The notes below the pieces were generated by a model. The model was not told where the DNA came from, did no database searches, and saw only the letters and a program-made list of their open reading frames with translations. Positions 9,429 through 19,023 of a DNA stretch of 64,000 bases are shown piece after piece; position 1 is the first letter of the stretch, and the number at the start of each line of letters is the position of its first letter. The translations under genes were made by a program, and so were the position numbers. The stretch spans positions 372,001 to 436,000 of the forward strand of contig CM062379.1 in NCBI GenBank assembly GCA_031310005.1. The letters are read 5' to 3'. Source of the stretch: Dactylellina haptotyla (lineage: Eukaryota; Ascomycota; Orbiliomycetes; Orbiliales; Orbiliaceae).

Positions 9429-11321
9429 CATTGGCTATGTTGTTTATTTGTTCAACATTTAAGTCTAATCCTAGTTCTAGAGCTACGCCATATAGAAAAC
9501 TAATATTATTATTTTCGGCTTTTCATTTGAAAACAAGTCGTCGCTATACTCGATAGTCAATACCCGTGTGAAAGCCACTGAGCTTTAAATATGCCGAAAA
9601 ACCTCAAATTCCTCACATCACAAAAGCACACCTCGCTATTACTATCACCACTTCCACCAGTACCATCATCCTGCTTTTATTGTTACCCGGTACCCATTAT
9701 CTGAGGGATCGCCAGAGCCGCATTTGAAAAAGGGCTCCGATAATAGAAGTAATTTGAAGACGTATTGGAACGGATATAAACTGTTCGCGTTAACAAATCT
9801 ATCCAAGCTATTTTTGACTTAAGGAAGCTGTTCTCCCCTAAGAAAGCACTTAGAATTAAAAGAACAAACAAAATCCTGAAATTCCCAGATGGAGCTGTGA
9901 CGTCGGTTGTAAACCTAATTAGAGCAGTAGAGGAGTGTGTCGGGACGATTCTGAGTATTCGCAGTGGGGTTGAAGTATATTCATAATGTGATATTAGTCA
10001 GGAAAGAATTGGATATCGAGCAGCGTAGCGAAATAGACAAGATACGCGATAGGGCGTGGTAGACAATATGTGGCATTGCTGGATCGATAAAACCAAAATT
10101 CGGTTTTTGAGTATCCTAAGATATTCGTTGCGAATATGGGACCGACTTAGCCTTACCCGGATCAAAAGTTCTTGCGGAAGCGGTTGCTGGAGTATAATCT
10201 GACATGCATATGTGTCAAAATCCTAGCAACAAAAACCGAATCAAAAAGGGTTTCATAAAACTTGGTCGGAAACACCAAAGAAATTCCATCGCAAGAAACG
10301 GAAGCTTAAGCCCGTAGATAGAAACGTGGCATTAGGTCGTACATCTGGCGACTAACTTTCTTGTGGTTTAAACTTCGGATAGCGCTACTTTTTGAAGGTT
10401 CGCCCAATCAAGCCATTTGTGTCAGGTATCCCATCTTATGCGCTTTACGAGACTACAAGATATTCGCCTTTTGTTCTGTTAATCCTGTTCCAAGGTAAAA
10501 CCGCAGCTAATTAGTCATCCAAAACTTTACAGGTGAACATGTCGTACTTTTGCCCTTTATCAAAGGTATACTCAAGTCTTTTGATCCAAGTTCAACTTTT
10601 AGAACTGCGGCATCGGATCAGTACATTCCACAACACAAATTTTGGTGTGTGGAGGCGCCCAGGCTGCATTGGTCTCGCACCTGCAGCTCGTCTAAGACTG
10701 GACAACTGGGCAACAGAAGCGTCTGGCAACGAGACTAACTGGTAACTTAACTAACTACAGATGCTAACCAGGTTATTACCAGATTTTTGTTGTATTGTCT
10801 GGCCTACGAGACCGGTCGAACAGGTTAACCGGTTATTAGCCGTCCAGATCTTCTCTTTATTCAAGGTTGGAGTAACCTTATGGGACTGATATGGTTCATA
10901 TCTGGAAGGAATTGAATCACTTGCTGGGTAGGCGAGCTGATAGGACTGGCTAACATGACCAATATTAAAGATGTCAGTAACCTACAAGGAATTGTATCCG
11001 GATGTAAAGCTTAGGCTACAGAAGCGTCCAGCTACCACTTTTAGACTCCAACAGGCTGCACTACCTATTTGTGAGTTTGATGTGAATATATAGAAAGCCT
11101 ATAGGTTAGTTTGTGTAAATCATGTCCATCTCTTCAGATACAGGCTCATTAATACCTGTTAATTTGTATATATACACTTGAGTTCTCATCCAGAATTGAA
11201 ACCACAGTATTCTCCATAACGGACTTCGAGCTTCAGTCACTCTTTTGCAAGCACCTGTTTTCCTCGTTTTATCAGTGACTTTTACTTCCATAGCTCACAG
11301 AAACATTTTAAACAAGATAAA
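9429..11321. other. Long intergenic stretch without a supported gene
   Basis: About 1.9 kb. Open frames are short and unlike known families. Around 10,735-10,850 there are small direct and inverted repeats (see findings), possibly relics of a mobile element. The last 250 bases are AT-rich and probably contain the cutinase promoter. Confidence 0.45.
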
Positions 11322-12118
11322 ATGCACGTCAGTATTGTCTCAATCGCTCTTTTCTCGCTACTCCAAAGCGCGAACGCAGCTCCAGCTCTGGCCGTTCGTC
11401 AAGAAGCCAACACCCGCAATGACCTCTCTAATGGCAATGCCTGCAAGCCATATACTTTGATCTTTGCCCGTGGTACTTCCGAGCCAGCCGGAAACCTGGG
11501 TAGCGTCGGAACCCCCTTTGCTGCCGCCTTGGAGGACTTATACGAAGACGACCTTGCCGTCCAGGGAGTCAACTATGGCGCTACTCCTCAAGGTGCCCTT
11601 GCAGGAGGTGACGCGGCCGGCAGCACAGCGATGTATAATCTCGTTATCAAAGCTTGTCCTTCCACTAAAATAATAATAGGAGGTTATAGGTCAGTGCAAT
11701 GCAAACCTTTTTACTGTTTTAAGCAAACTATTGATGAGAATAACACTCTAACAACCCTTTCAAATACAGTCAAGGTGCCCAACTTGTCCATAACGCCATT
11801 GCAAAAATGTCGCAAGCCCAGGCAAACAAAATTAAAGCTATTGTCACTTTTGGAGACCCAAAGAGAACCGAAGCTTACGGCAAGGGGCTTGCTGCTAAGG
11901 CCACCACATATTGCCACGCAGGCGATACAATTTGCAGCACTCCTGTGCCCAACATCAATTCATGCGGGGCCCGTGACTATGCGTGCATGATCCGAGTTGG
12001 ACAGCAAGTTGCAGCCATGCAGAAAATGATGTCCAGTGGAAAACCTCCCGCTTCTCATACAACCTATCCGTCGAATGTCGATGCTGCTTCCACATTCGTC
12101 AAGAAGGTTGTTGGCTAG
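11322..12118 (+). CDS. Secreted cutinase-family serine esterase
   Basis: Two exons, 11322-11689 and 11770-12118, give 238 residues. Residues 1-19 are a signal peptide (MHVSIVSIALFSLLQSANA). The cutinase/acetylxylan esterase fold is shown by TLIFARGTSEPAGNLGS (oxyanion region), the nucleophile elbow GGYSQG (Ser123), Asp175 in CHAGDTIC between two Cys, and His219 near PASHTTYP. The intron (11690-11769) splits the Ser123 codon in phase 2, so only spliced mRNA encodes the active site. The family hydrolyses cutin, polyester or acetylated polysaccharide outside the cell; the G(Y)SQG/RGTSE pattern fits the broad cutinase family better than a lipase. The exact substrate is unknown. Confidence 0.93.
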
Positions 12119-12542
12119 GCCTATTATATGGATTTAGCAATAAAAATAAATTTACTTTTTACTGTAAATCAGTTTCAGACCAGAAGAGCAATCTAGAAAA
12201 CGGAAATTGGTCTCATATATCTCCTAATCCGTCTGCTATTTATCCCATATGTACTTGTCTATGCCTTTCAGTTTTATCGACGCTTTAAGTCTGATTTCTA
12301 TTTAAAATTCAACGACTGTATAGCATCATTGATCAGGAGTCAGTCAATTTACAAAATTCCAGATAAATATTCATAAAACTTGATAAGAGTTTCACAAGGC
12401 GATTATGCTATGCTTAAGTCGCTTCTTTTGTCTGCTCGACGAAGTGCTTAACCACTCTCGTTCTGCTTCTTCCAAATTGGTTTCGTTCCACTTATTTACA
12501 AACTTGCGTTCTAAGGACCCTCACTAAGAGTGCTCTGGTATC
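12119..12542. other. Intergenic
   Basis: AT-rich, 424 bases; no gene seen. It should contain the cutinase 3' end and the promoter of the next secreted-protein gene. Confidence 0.45.
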
Positions 12543-13003
12543 ATGCGTTTTATTAAATGGATCGCAATTTTAGCCTTGGCTACAAGTGGTCTTGCTGCTC
12601 CAGTGTATCGATTGACATCAACATCCGGAGAATTAGAAAAGCGAGGTCGGACCAAACAAGATTACTGGCTTCCTTATAATGGAGCTTTTACGGCTTGGAA
12701 GCATATCGGGTAATACTACTAAATTTTGCATTTAACTTATATTTTGTTTCAGGTAGTATCAATAAGCATATCCAGAGAGCGACACGGTTGGAAAATTTAT
12801 TTCGGGGTATATTGAGAACGTATCCATTGCAAGCTGAGATGACGGGACATCCATTTCAGGGGCGATACTTCCGAGTGGGACCACAGTCGAGGGCATCCAC
12901 ACGCGTACGTACTCTACAGGCCTCCGTAGATCATATCCCAATACCACCATCCCGTGACTTGCACAGGCATATTAGGCCGTTTGGAAATCTAGACAAGCTT
13001 TAG
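12543..13003 (+). CDS. Predicted small secreted protein with Kex2-type KR site
   Basis: The ATG opens a clear signal peptide (MRFIKWIAILALATSGLAA), then a short pro-segment ending LEKR at residues 31-34. Exon 1 runs 12543-12709. If the GTAATA donor at 12710 is used with the AG at 12755-12756 (intron 12710-12756), the frame stays open to TAG 13001-13003, giving 137 residues with no cysteine and a basic, Arg/His-rich tail. If the intron is retained, translation stops at once and the product is a 56-residue precursor releasing a 22-residue peptide after KR. No family is recognised. The signal peptide and KR site are convincing; the second exon is less certain because the acceptor is CAGGTAG. Confidence 0.55.
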
Positions 13004-13975
13004 TGAGACACGGATATACCGATTCTAGACATTGATTGAGTGATGTGCCATGCGCATGCATGCCCGCTCAGGTCCCAAAAAGCTTCGGGCCGGCGGACGC
13101 TTTTGCACAAGTGGGCTCTGTCAATCAATTTGCTCCATAGTGCTAAAACATGAATGCTATATTTCCCTATAACAATAACTATTGTCTCTGGTCCCCACAA
13201 ACGCCATGATGGGACTCCACTAGGCGCTTGCCAAATGGGCGACGTGATGTGTGGCTTTTTTAGTGTTGTTTCCTGAGAGCTGGGTGACCCATGCCCGTAT
13301 TCCCTGTTCATTCCGTTAGAAAACGGGACTCCGTAGAGACCCCTGACACTGACAAGCGGATACTCTCAGCTCTTGGACTTAAATGAGGTATCAAATTTGT
13401 TCATCATGCCTAATACGGGTCAAATGTAATTTAGAGACAGTGGTCCCAATGGTTCTGAAATTTTTGCTATGTAAGTCGTGAGACAATTTTATGGCATGGA
13501 CGTGCGCGCGTCCAAGCTGGGGTTCTGGTATTTTATTTATCAATACGATTGGCTTCCTTGTAGAATCCTTGTATTGCTTCTGGTTATGAGGTAGATAATT
13601 CGCAGAGCACCCTTGTTTGGGTTGGTAGTAACCTACAGCGACGTTGCGCAGTACTAGTCTCTGGCGAATACCTTGATATATGGATAGCATATATATAATA
13701 TAATTCCGACTCCAGGACCAGGATCTCGAAACTCTCTGACCAGTATCACGCTGTGCCTCAACAATGGACCCGGCTGTGCAGTCAATTGCTGGGAGAACTC
13801 TAGCCTCACAAATCTTCTCAAGCATGACTGCTTGAACACGAGAAAGGAGATATTTAAAGTGCGCTACTGGACATGATGTCGTGGAAATTATCCGTTTTCA
13901 ATAGTGGCAGCTTTGAAATCGAGAGTTGAAAATCAAGTTCCTGGCTGCGTAAACTTGCATTCTTATATTTTTACA
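13004..13975. other. Intergenic
   Basis: Nearly 1 kb. An open frame of 144 codons on the minus strand (13391-13825) has no family likeness and I do not call it. The final 100 bases before the next start are probably promoter. Confidence 0.45.
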
Positions 13976-15184
13976 ATGACCTGTTTATCTCGCTTGCTCT
14001 TCTCATTTGGCGCGGCCCTATTAGTCCTGGAGAATGTGGCTATCGCCAATCCCCTCGCGGCGCCCGACTACTGTCCCGCGCGTACAGTCACAAAAATCTG
14101 TACAAAGACTTCTATCAAGACTACTACTAAGACCAAAACGTCTACTAAGGTTTTGAAGACATCGACAAAAACCTTGACTAAGACGTTTACAAAGACTGCC
14201 ACCAAAACGACATCCAAAACGGCCACAAAGACTGCTACAAAGGTGTCGACCGTAACAAAAGCTGTCACGACGAGCATACCTGGAATCACATTAACAATTA
14301 CGACCAGTCTCACCGAACCAGGGACTATCCTCACGGTTACAACTAGTCTTACCGAGCCCGGGACTACATTAACAGTTACGAATAGTCTCACTGAGCCAGG
14401 GACTACAGTTACAGTGACCGAATATTCCACTCCGTCCTGCCCCGCTACACCTCCAAACGGTCCAGTATTCAGCTGCCCCAAGTACGGCTATCTCGTCAAC
14501 GACCTGTCTTTGTGGCAATTTGATCTCGCAACGGGCGATTTGGTAGCCGTAGCAGAGAGAGCAAACGAAGGCAGAAGAATCAATGCTCTCGCATACAATG
14601 TCATGGACAACTATCTCTACGCAGTTGAAATCCCCACCGGTAATATCGTCCGCGTGGCATCTGACGGGACCACCACAAAGGTCGCCGAGCTCCCTCAGTT
14701 AACCGGTTTCCATGTCGGCGACATCGATCCCTTCGGCCAATACTATGTCGCATATGACAACCTCGATAATACACACAAATGGGCGCAGGTTGATCTGAAT
14801 CCGTTTTCGAGTACATTCGGTCAGGTTGTGACATCCGGTCAAGTAGACGTGCCCACCAACATTGCCGATTGGGTCTACATCCCATCTGCCGGTAGAGCAC
14901 TCTGGACTGTGGGATACGCCACGAGTGACGGCCATTTGTCGGTTGCAAGGTTTGATCTTGATACCCATCAGTACTCTATCGCTCACAACTGGCCTGACGT
15001 GAAAGCTACCAATTTTGGTTCCATCTTCGCGCTTAACAATGGTGATATTTACTTTGATGAGAATTCCACTGGTGAGCTGCGCAAGTCGAACATCTTTACC
15101 TTCGATACTCCTGTTGTAGTAGCACAGGGACCTTCCGTTTCCAATGCCGACGGTGCACGTTGTGTTTGGAACTTGGCTGTTTAA
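13976..15184 (+). CDS. Secreted DUF6923-type protein with Thr/Lys-rich repeat stalk
   Basis: Single exon, 402 residues from ATG 13976. The frame is open further upstream, but only this start puts the signal peptide (MTCLSRLLFSFGAALLVLEN...AIA) at the N-terminus. Residues about 35-85 are a low-complexity stalk of KTxTKT units. They are followed by four imperfect copies of a 13-residue unit of the type TSLTEPGTxLTVT, probably O-glycosylated. After a Cys-Pro linker, the C-terminal 230 residues form a beta-propeller-like DUF6923 domain: CPKYGYLVNDLSLWQFDLATG, INALAYNVMDNYLYAVE, VGDIDPFGQYYV, and GARCVWNLAV at the end. It is probably a cell-wall or extracellular protein; the ligand is unknown. Confidence 0.85.
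   Translation: MTCLSRLLFSFGAALLVLENVAIANPLAAPDYCPARTVTKICTKTSIKTTTKTKTSTKVLKTSTKTLTKTFTKTATKTTSKTATKTATKVSTVTKAVTTSIPGITLTITTSLTEPGTILTVTTSLTEPGTTLTVTNSLTEPGTTVTVTEYSTPSCPATPPNGPVFSCPKYGYLVNDLSLWQFDLATGDLVAVAERANEGRRINALAYNVMDNYLYAVEIPTGNIVRVASDGTTTKVAELPQLTGFHVGDIDPFGQYYVAYDNLDNTHKWAQVDLNPFSSTFGQVVTSGQVDVPTNIADWVYIPSAGRALWTVGYATSDGHLSVARFDLDTHQYSIAHNWPDVKATNFGSIFALNNGDIYFDENSTGELRKSNIFTFDTPVVVAQGPSVSNADGARCVWNLAV
14095..14430 (+). repeat. Coding tandem repeats (KTxTKT array and 39-nt TSLTEPGT units)
   Basis: Inside the DUF6923-type gene: a run of ACNAAGAC-like hexamers encoding alternating Thr/Lys, then four degenerate 39-nt units beginning near 14,282. Unit copies differ mainly at third codon positions, which suggests selection on the protein rather than recent DNA slippage. 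Confidence 0.7.
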
Positions 15185-15963
15185 TTCCGCAGAACCTAAT
15201 AATTTTTAATATAATTCCGCCACTGAGAATACGCTTTCTCGCATGTAATATTTAATGCTAGAATTGATCTATACTTGAGCTAAGCTTCACCCAAACTGAG
15301 TGTATTATTCTAAGAAGGGAATCACTTGTTTCCAAGCTATCAATGTCTCAACCCAATCAGCTCTCTTCTATTGATGATATAGCACCTCTCCCCAAATCTA
15401 AAATTCTCAAAATCAACACTTGCCTGGACATGTCGACATCAGCGTCTACATTATTATTGCTTCGAATTTCTGATCGTCAATACCTCCAGCACACACTCCT
15501 GTAATATTGCCAAAGCTATTTCCCAGTCTCGAACCAAACGGCACATTAAAAGTTAGTTAAGCTCCAAAACTGTTATGTTCTATCTCTCTGTCACAAAAAT
15601 CCAATAGACTACCCTCTCCTCCTAGTTGCGGATAGGGGATCGGTATCTTGCTTTCATTCATACATTAAAAAACATTTTGCAATAGTGTTTCGATGGTGGA
15701 ACCAACGTAATTTGTACAATAATCAACTGTCGCTCAACTTTCTAAGTACATTTTAACTGGTTCAAAGGGAGTCATTTATAAGGAGCTTCATGGGGAAGCT
15801 GATATATATGTTTTGCCTAGTAAGCCACCGTAGGTTGTTTTGTTCCTCAAGTCTGTAACTCATACCTCGAAGTATACTTGAGCAGTTTGCCTTAATAACG
15901 AATCTTTGTGGTTATATTTCCTTCCCGTCAGTAAGGCCAGAGCTACTGTAGCCAATGTACCTT
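15185..15963. other. Intergenic between convergent genes
   Basis: AT-rich, about 780 bases; no gene or structured element seen. Confidence 0.45.
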
Positions 15964-16416
15964 TTATGACCAGTTGTCATATTGTTTAGTACAGTACGCT
16001 CCGGTAATAGCGCCCCATTGTGCACTTGCTTGCCAAACGGCATCAAGAGTGCATTGTGGGAGGTTATAATTACCGTAGGGATAAGAATAAATCCAAAAAT
16101 CCGCATGGCCCCAAGTTGGTGGTGCACCTTGATCGTACCAAAAAGCCCAATTCTCAACATTCGCTCCACAGTGTCCTCGAATGTTATCGAGGAAACCCTG
16201 ACCCCAATCATCGTCCCATTGACCCCAAGTTTCAAATCGGAAATGAAAGCCAACCTTCCAGAATCCACCATCTTGATAATAGCGGCACCACGCATATGGC
16301 CCATCCCCACGTTTCTCCACAGAACTCTCTTGATGAACTGGCGCTGGTACAATGGCGGTAGATGATACTAAGGCCATAAAACCGAAAGCTAGAACCACGG
16401 ATTTTATGAAGAACAT
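15964..16416 (-). CDS. Trp-rich small secreted protein with four Cys and a Kex2-type site
   Basis: Single exon, 150 residues. Signal peptide MFFIKSVVLAFGFMALVSSTA, pro-segment to KR at residues 35-36, and a predicted mature chain of 114 residues. Four Cys (44, 83, 122, 142) could form two disulfides. Twelve Trp residues and many Gly/Asp/Tyr (GQWDDDWGQGFLDNIRGHCG) make the chain unusual. I have seen similar unnamed fungal secreted proteins with a GDDWGxGxLDNLRGxC-like core but cannot name a family. Host-interaction effector or antimicrobial roles are possible; this is inference only. Confidence 0.8.
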   Translation of the reverse strand: MFFIKSVVLAFGFMALVSSTAIVPAPVHQESSVEKRGDGPYAWCRYYQDGGFWKVGFHFRFETWGQWDDDWGQGFLDNIRGHCGANVENWAFWYDQGAPPTWGHADFWIYSYPYGNYNLPQCTLDAVWQASAQWGAITGAYCTKQYDNWS

Positions 16417-18025
16417 CTTAGATGGACTTTTCGGCGGTCTCCGACGTTTTTATATCGAGTTTCTTAGAATAACTTAGAGGATCAGCCTATGCGCCAAAGA
16501 CCTAGTGAAACAACGGAAAAATAACCAGAAACATGTCTCATACCTTCGCCCTTTGATTTATTTCTGCCAATGACTTCGTATAGTATTTCGTGACATATAA
16601 ACTGGTGAAAAGCCTATCAAGATAATTTACTCCCATAGTCTAAGACTAAGAGTAGATATAAATTTGTGGTGTGAGTCAAAGGAGCTTTATAGTTTTCTAG
16701 ATCTTGAGAATAAATCGAATTTTGGTGAAGCAACACTTTTGCTTGACCTAAAAGCAGGAGTCCAATATATTGCAACAAGGGGCTGGAATCAAATGAAAAA
16801 AAAAAATGAGAAAATCCTTTCTTGGCCCATTGGCAGATTTTAAGCCAACCAATCAGATAGAAATAACTATTCGGATAGGAAGGTATTTATTTATTGGTAT
16901 TCCTGGTCTATGATTACTGATCATAATTAACCACAGTTCATCCAGAAAACCATGCAACACCTGCTTGCACTACCATGGAAAATCGAGCAATATCCCCAAG
17001 GTTCGTTTATAAATAAGCAAAAATCACCTACTATTCTCAATCGGGTGTTTCATGACTTTCGGATGAACTGTAAACGGTGATAAGTAATCACAGACTGCGA
17101 ACATGAGAAATAGGCACTGCGAACATGAAGGATCTTCATTGCAATTTTTGCCTGAGCGAATTGACTAGAAACTTGAGATATCTGCGCGGCTCAATACGAG
17201 AAATATATATTTATATGATATGAGGCTATGAAAAGAAGAAAAAAAGTAACCGGTAACAGTTTAACTGGAACCACTCCAGATTCCATGTTAGGCTCTGCTT
17301 GCGAGGAGTTGTGCAGGCCAGCGTCACGTGCAAGGGTTCCTTTGATAAGTAGTAACAGGTAATTCGATTAACAATCAATTTCTTTAAGTATAAATGTTAT
17401 TGCTTATTTATTTATACATGTGGAGGGCAGCGAAGTACGGTAACATAGAAATATTGATCTAATACAGAAGTTAATGTATGCGTTTATCTGTTTATATGCA
17501 GCTCTGGTAAGGTAGCCGTGCTGAGGCTGCGGCATTTTGCGCTCATGGCTGCGAGGTTTCGTGAGATCCGTGAAGCTTCAAATTCCAATTGACAATTGGC
17601 CGGTAATCAGAAAAGTAGCCCAATCAAATAAATATCCAATTTTCTTTTATTTTAACTGTATCGCTCTTTAAAACACCCGCTCTGTCAAAAGGTTTTTAGA
17701 AAGCAGCACATCTATAGAACAATCTTAGATCCTTTGCTCACAACCAGGGAATATATCAATTGGATCCTTTATATACGAAATAATGCCAGATCTGTAAAAT
17801 ATTTTAAAAAAAGACCATTTGTCAGCTCCTTGTTGGGTCATCGAATCCCTGACTGGACCAAGCTCAAGCTGTGTGTGTTATGAGGTTCTCCGTCCGATGT
17901 GTTGCCGGAGCTGCTATCAGATAACCTCATCCCGACCCAGCGCGGGCCAATCCACATCTCCTACTAACCCGCCATACCTCATTACCAATCCACACGACCA
18001 CCCACGATAACCAATTGACCCCCGC
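16417..18025. other. AT-rich intergenic stretch
   Basis: About 1.6 kb with A/T runs (for example poly-A near 16,797-16,806) and no supported gene. From about 17,870 it becomes GC-richer with a CT-rich stretch leading into the next gene. Confidence 0.5.
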
Positions 18026-18708
18026 ATGTCCTTACCAGCATACACCGCCAGCGCCATAATACTCAGCATGTCGCGACCAACTATCGCGATCACAAAGTTC
18101 GTCGGTGTCTGTTCGCTGGGATTGCTCACCGTACGTTACAGCTGATCATACGATTGATAGCTCCTCCCCCGCTGGCCCGGCCGATTACTAACGATGTAAA
18201 TTGGTACCAGGGAATCTCATTTTCTACCTCCTATGCGTCCGTAAAGTCCTTACTGACTTTGCCGTCAGCTCGTACGCACTTCCCCAAATACCGCATCAAT
18301 TGATTCACGGGTTCGAGTAGATAGCTAATACTCAGGATCATAGCCGCCGCCCACCGCTCCTTCAAAATCTTGATGACCAACCTCGAGATCCTTACCACCC
18401 CGCTGACGGTTATCACCACATTCTCCCTCCTAACATCGTACTATATCTCACCACCATCACAAAAACATCCGTACCTGATATTCACATCGATCATTCCGCT
18501 ACTAAGCGGCGTCTACTCGTTCGCCATACTGTCGCCAAAGGCCGCACGAATGGAAAAATTGATTAGAGAGAATGGCGAGAAAGGAGTTAACGGAGAGGAG
18601 CTTAGGAATGGCATGGTCGAATGGGAGAGCGCGAGCTGGGGAATCACCGGAATGAGCGGATTGGCGTTCGCTATGGGAGTTGTTGGTATTTGGGGGGATG
18701 GTTCTTGA
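18026..18708 (+). CDS. DUF1772-like small membrane protein (anthrone-oxygenase-like fold)
   Basis: Three-exon model: 18026-18130, 18211-18263, 18336-18708; introns 18131-18210 (GTACGT...ACCAG, branch TACTAAC) and 18264-18335 (GTCAGC...ACTCAG, branch GCTAAT). It gives 176 residues with four hydrophobic segments: ITKFVGVCSLGLLTGISF, the LEILTTPLTVITTFSLLTSY block, YLIFTSIIPLLSGVYSFAIL and GMSGLAFAMGVVGIWG. An acidic/basic loop (AARMEKLIRENGEKGVNGEEL) precedes the last helix. This layout matches fungal DUF1772 proteins, some of which act as anthrone oxygenases; most have no known activity. The second exon boundary is the least certain part. Confidence 0.7.
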
Positions 18709-19023
18709 ATTGGACGTCATCCTCTGATACTTCTATCCGATGCTTAGTCTCGAAGCTAGCAGCCCAACAGCTAGTCTGGAAACGAGGCTACCGATGTTCT
18801 AATTTTGGTGGTTTCTGGTTCGTTTTTTGAAAATTTGGTTTATCTCGCGAAGTTTTGGAGTTTATAGCAAATCCCTTGTTACTAGTCCCCGCAAAGCTCT
18901 GATGATATGTTTCTATTGTTTAATTGGTCTCCTCTATATTGTATATACCTGTTCCTCCGCTAAATAATACCCAATGTTACTCTCCTTTATGTTTAAATCT
19001 AGAACAACATAAACCAAGCTATA
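18709..19023. other. Intergenic between convergent genes
   Basis: 315 bases of 3' flanks; nothing else seen. Confidence 0.5.

Noticed and set aside
13391-13825. 144-codon minus-strand open frame
   Set aside because: No family likeness, erratic composition, no splice or promoter support.
13904-13975. Upstream extension of the DUF6923-type gene
   Set aside because: It starts with GTG and would bury the signal peptide; the ATG at 13976 is the natural start.
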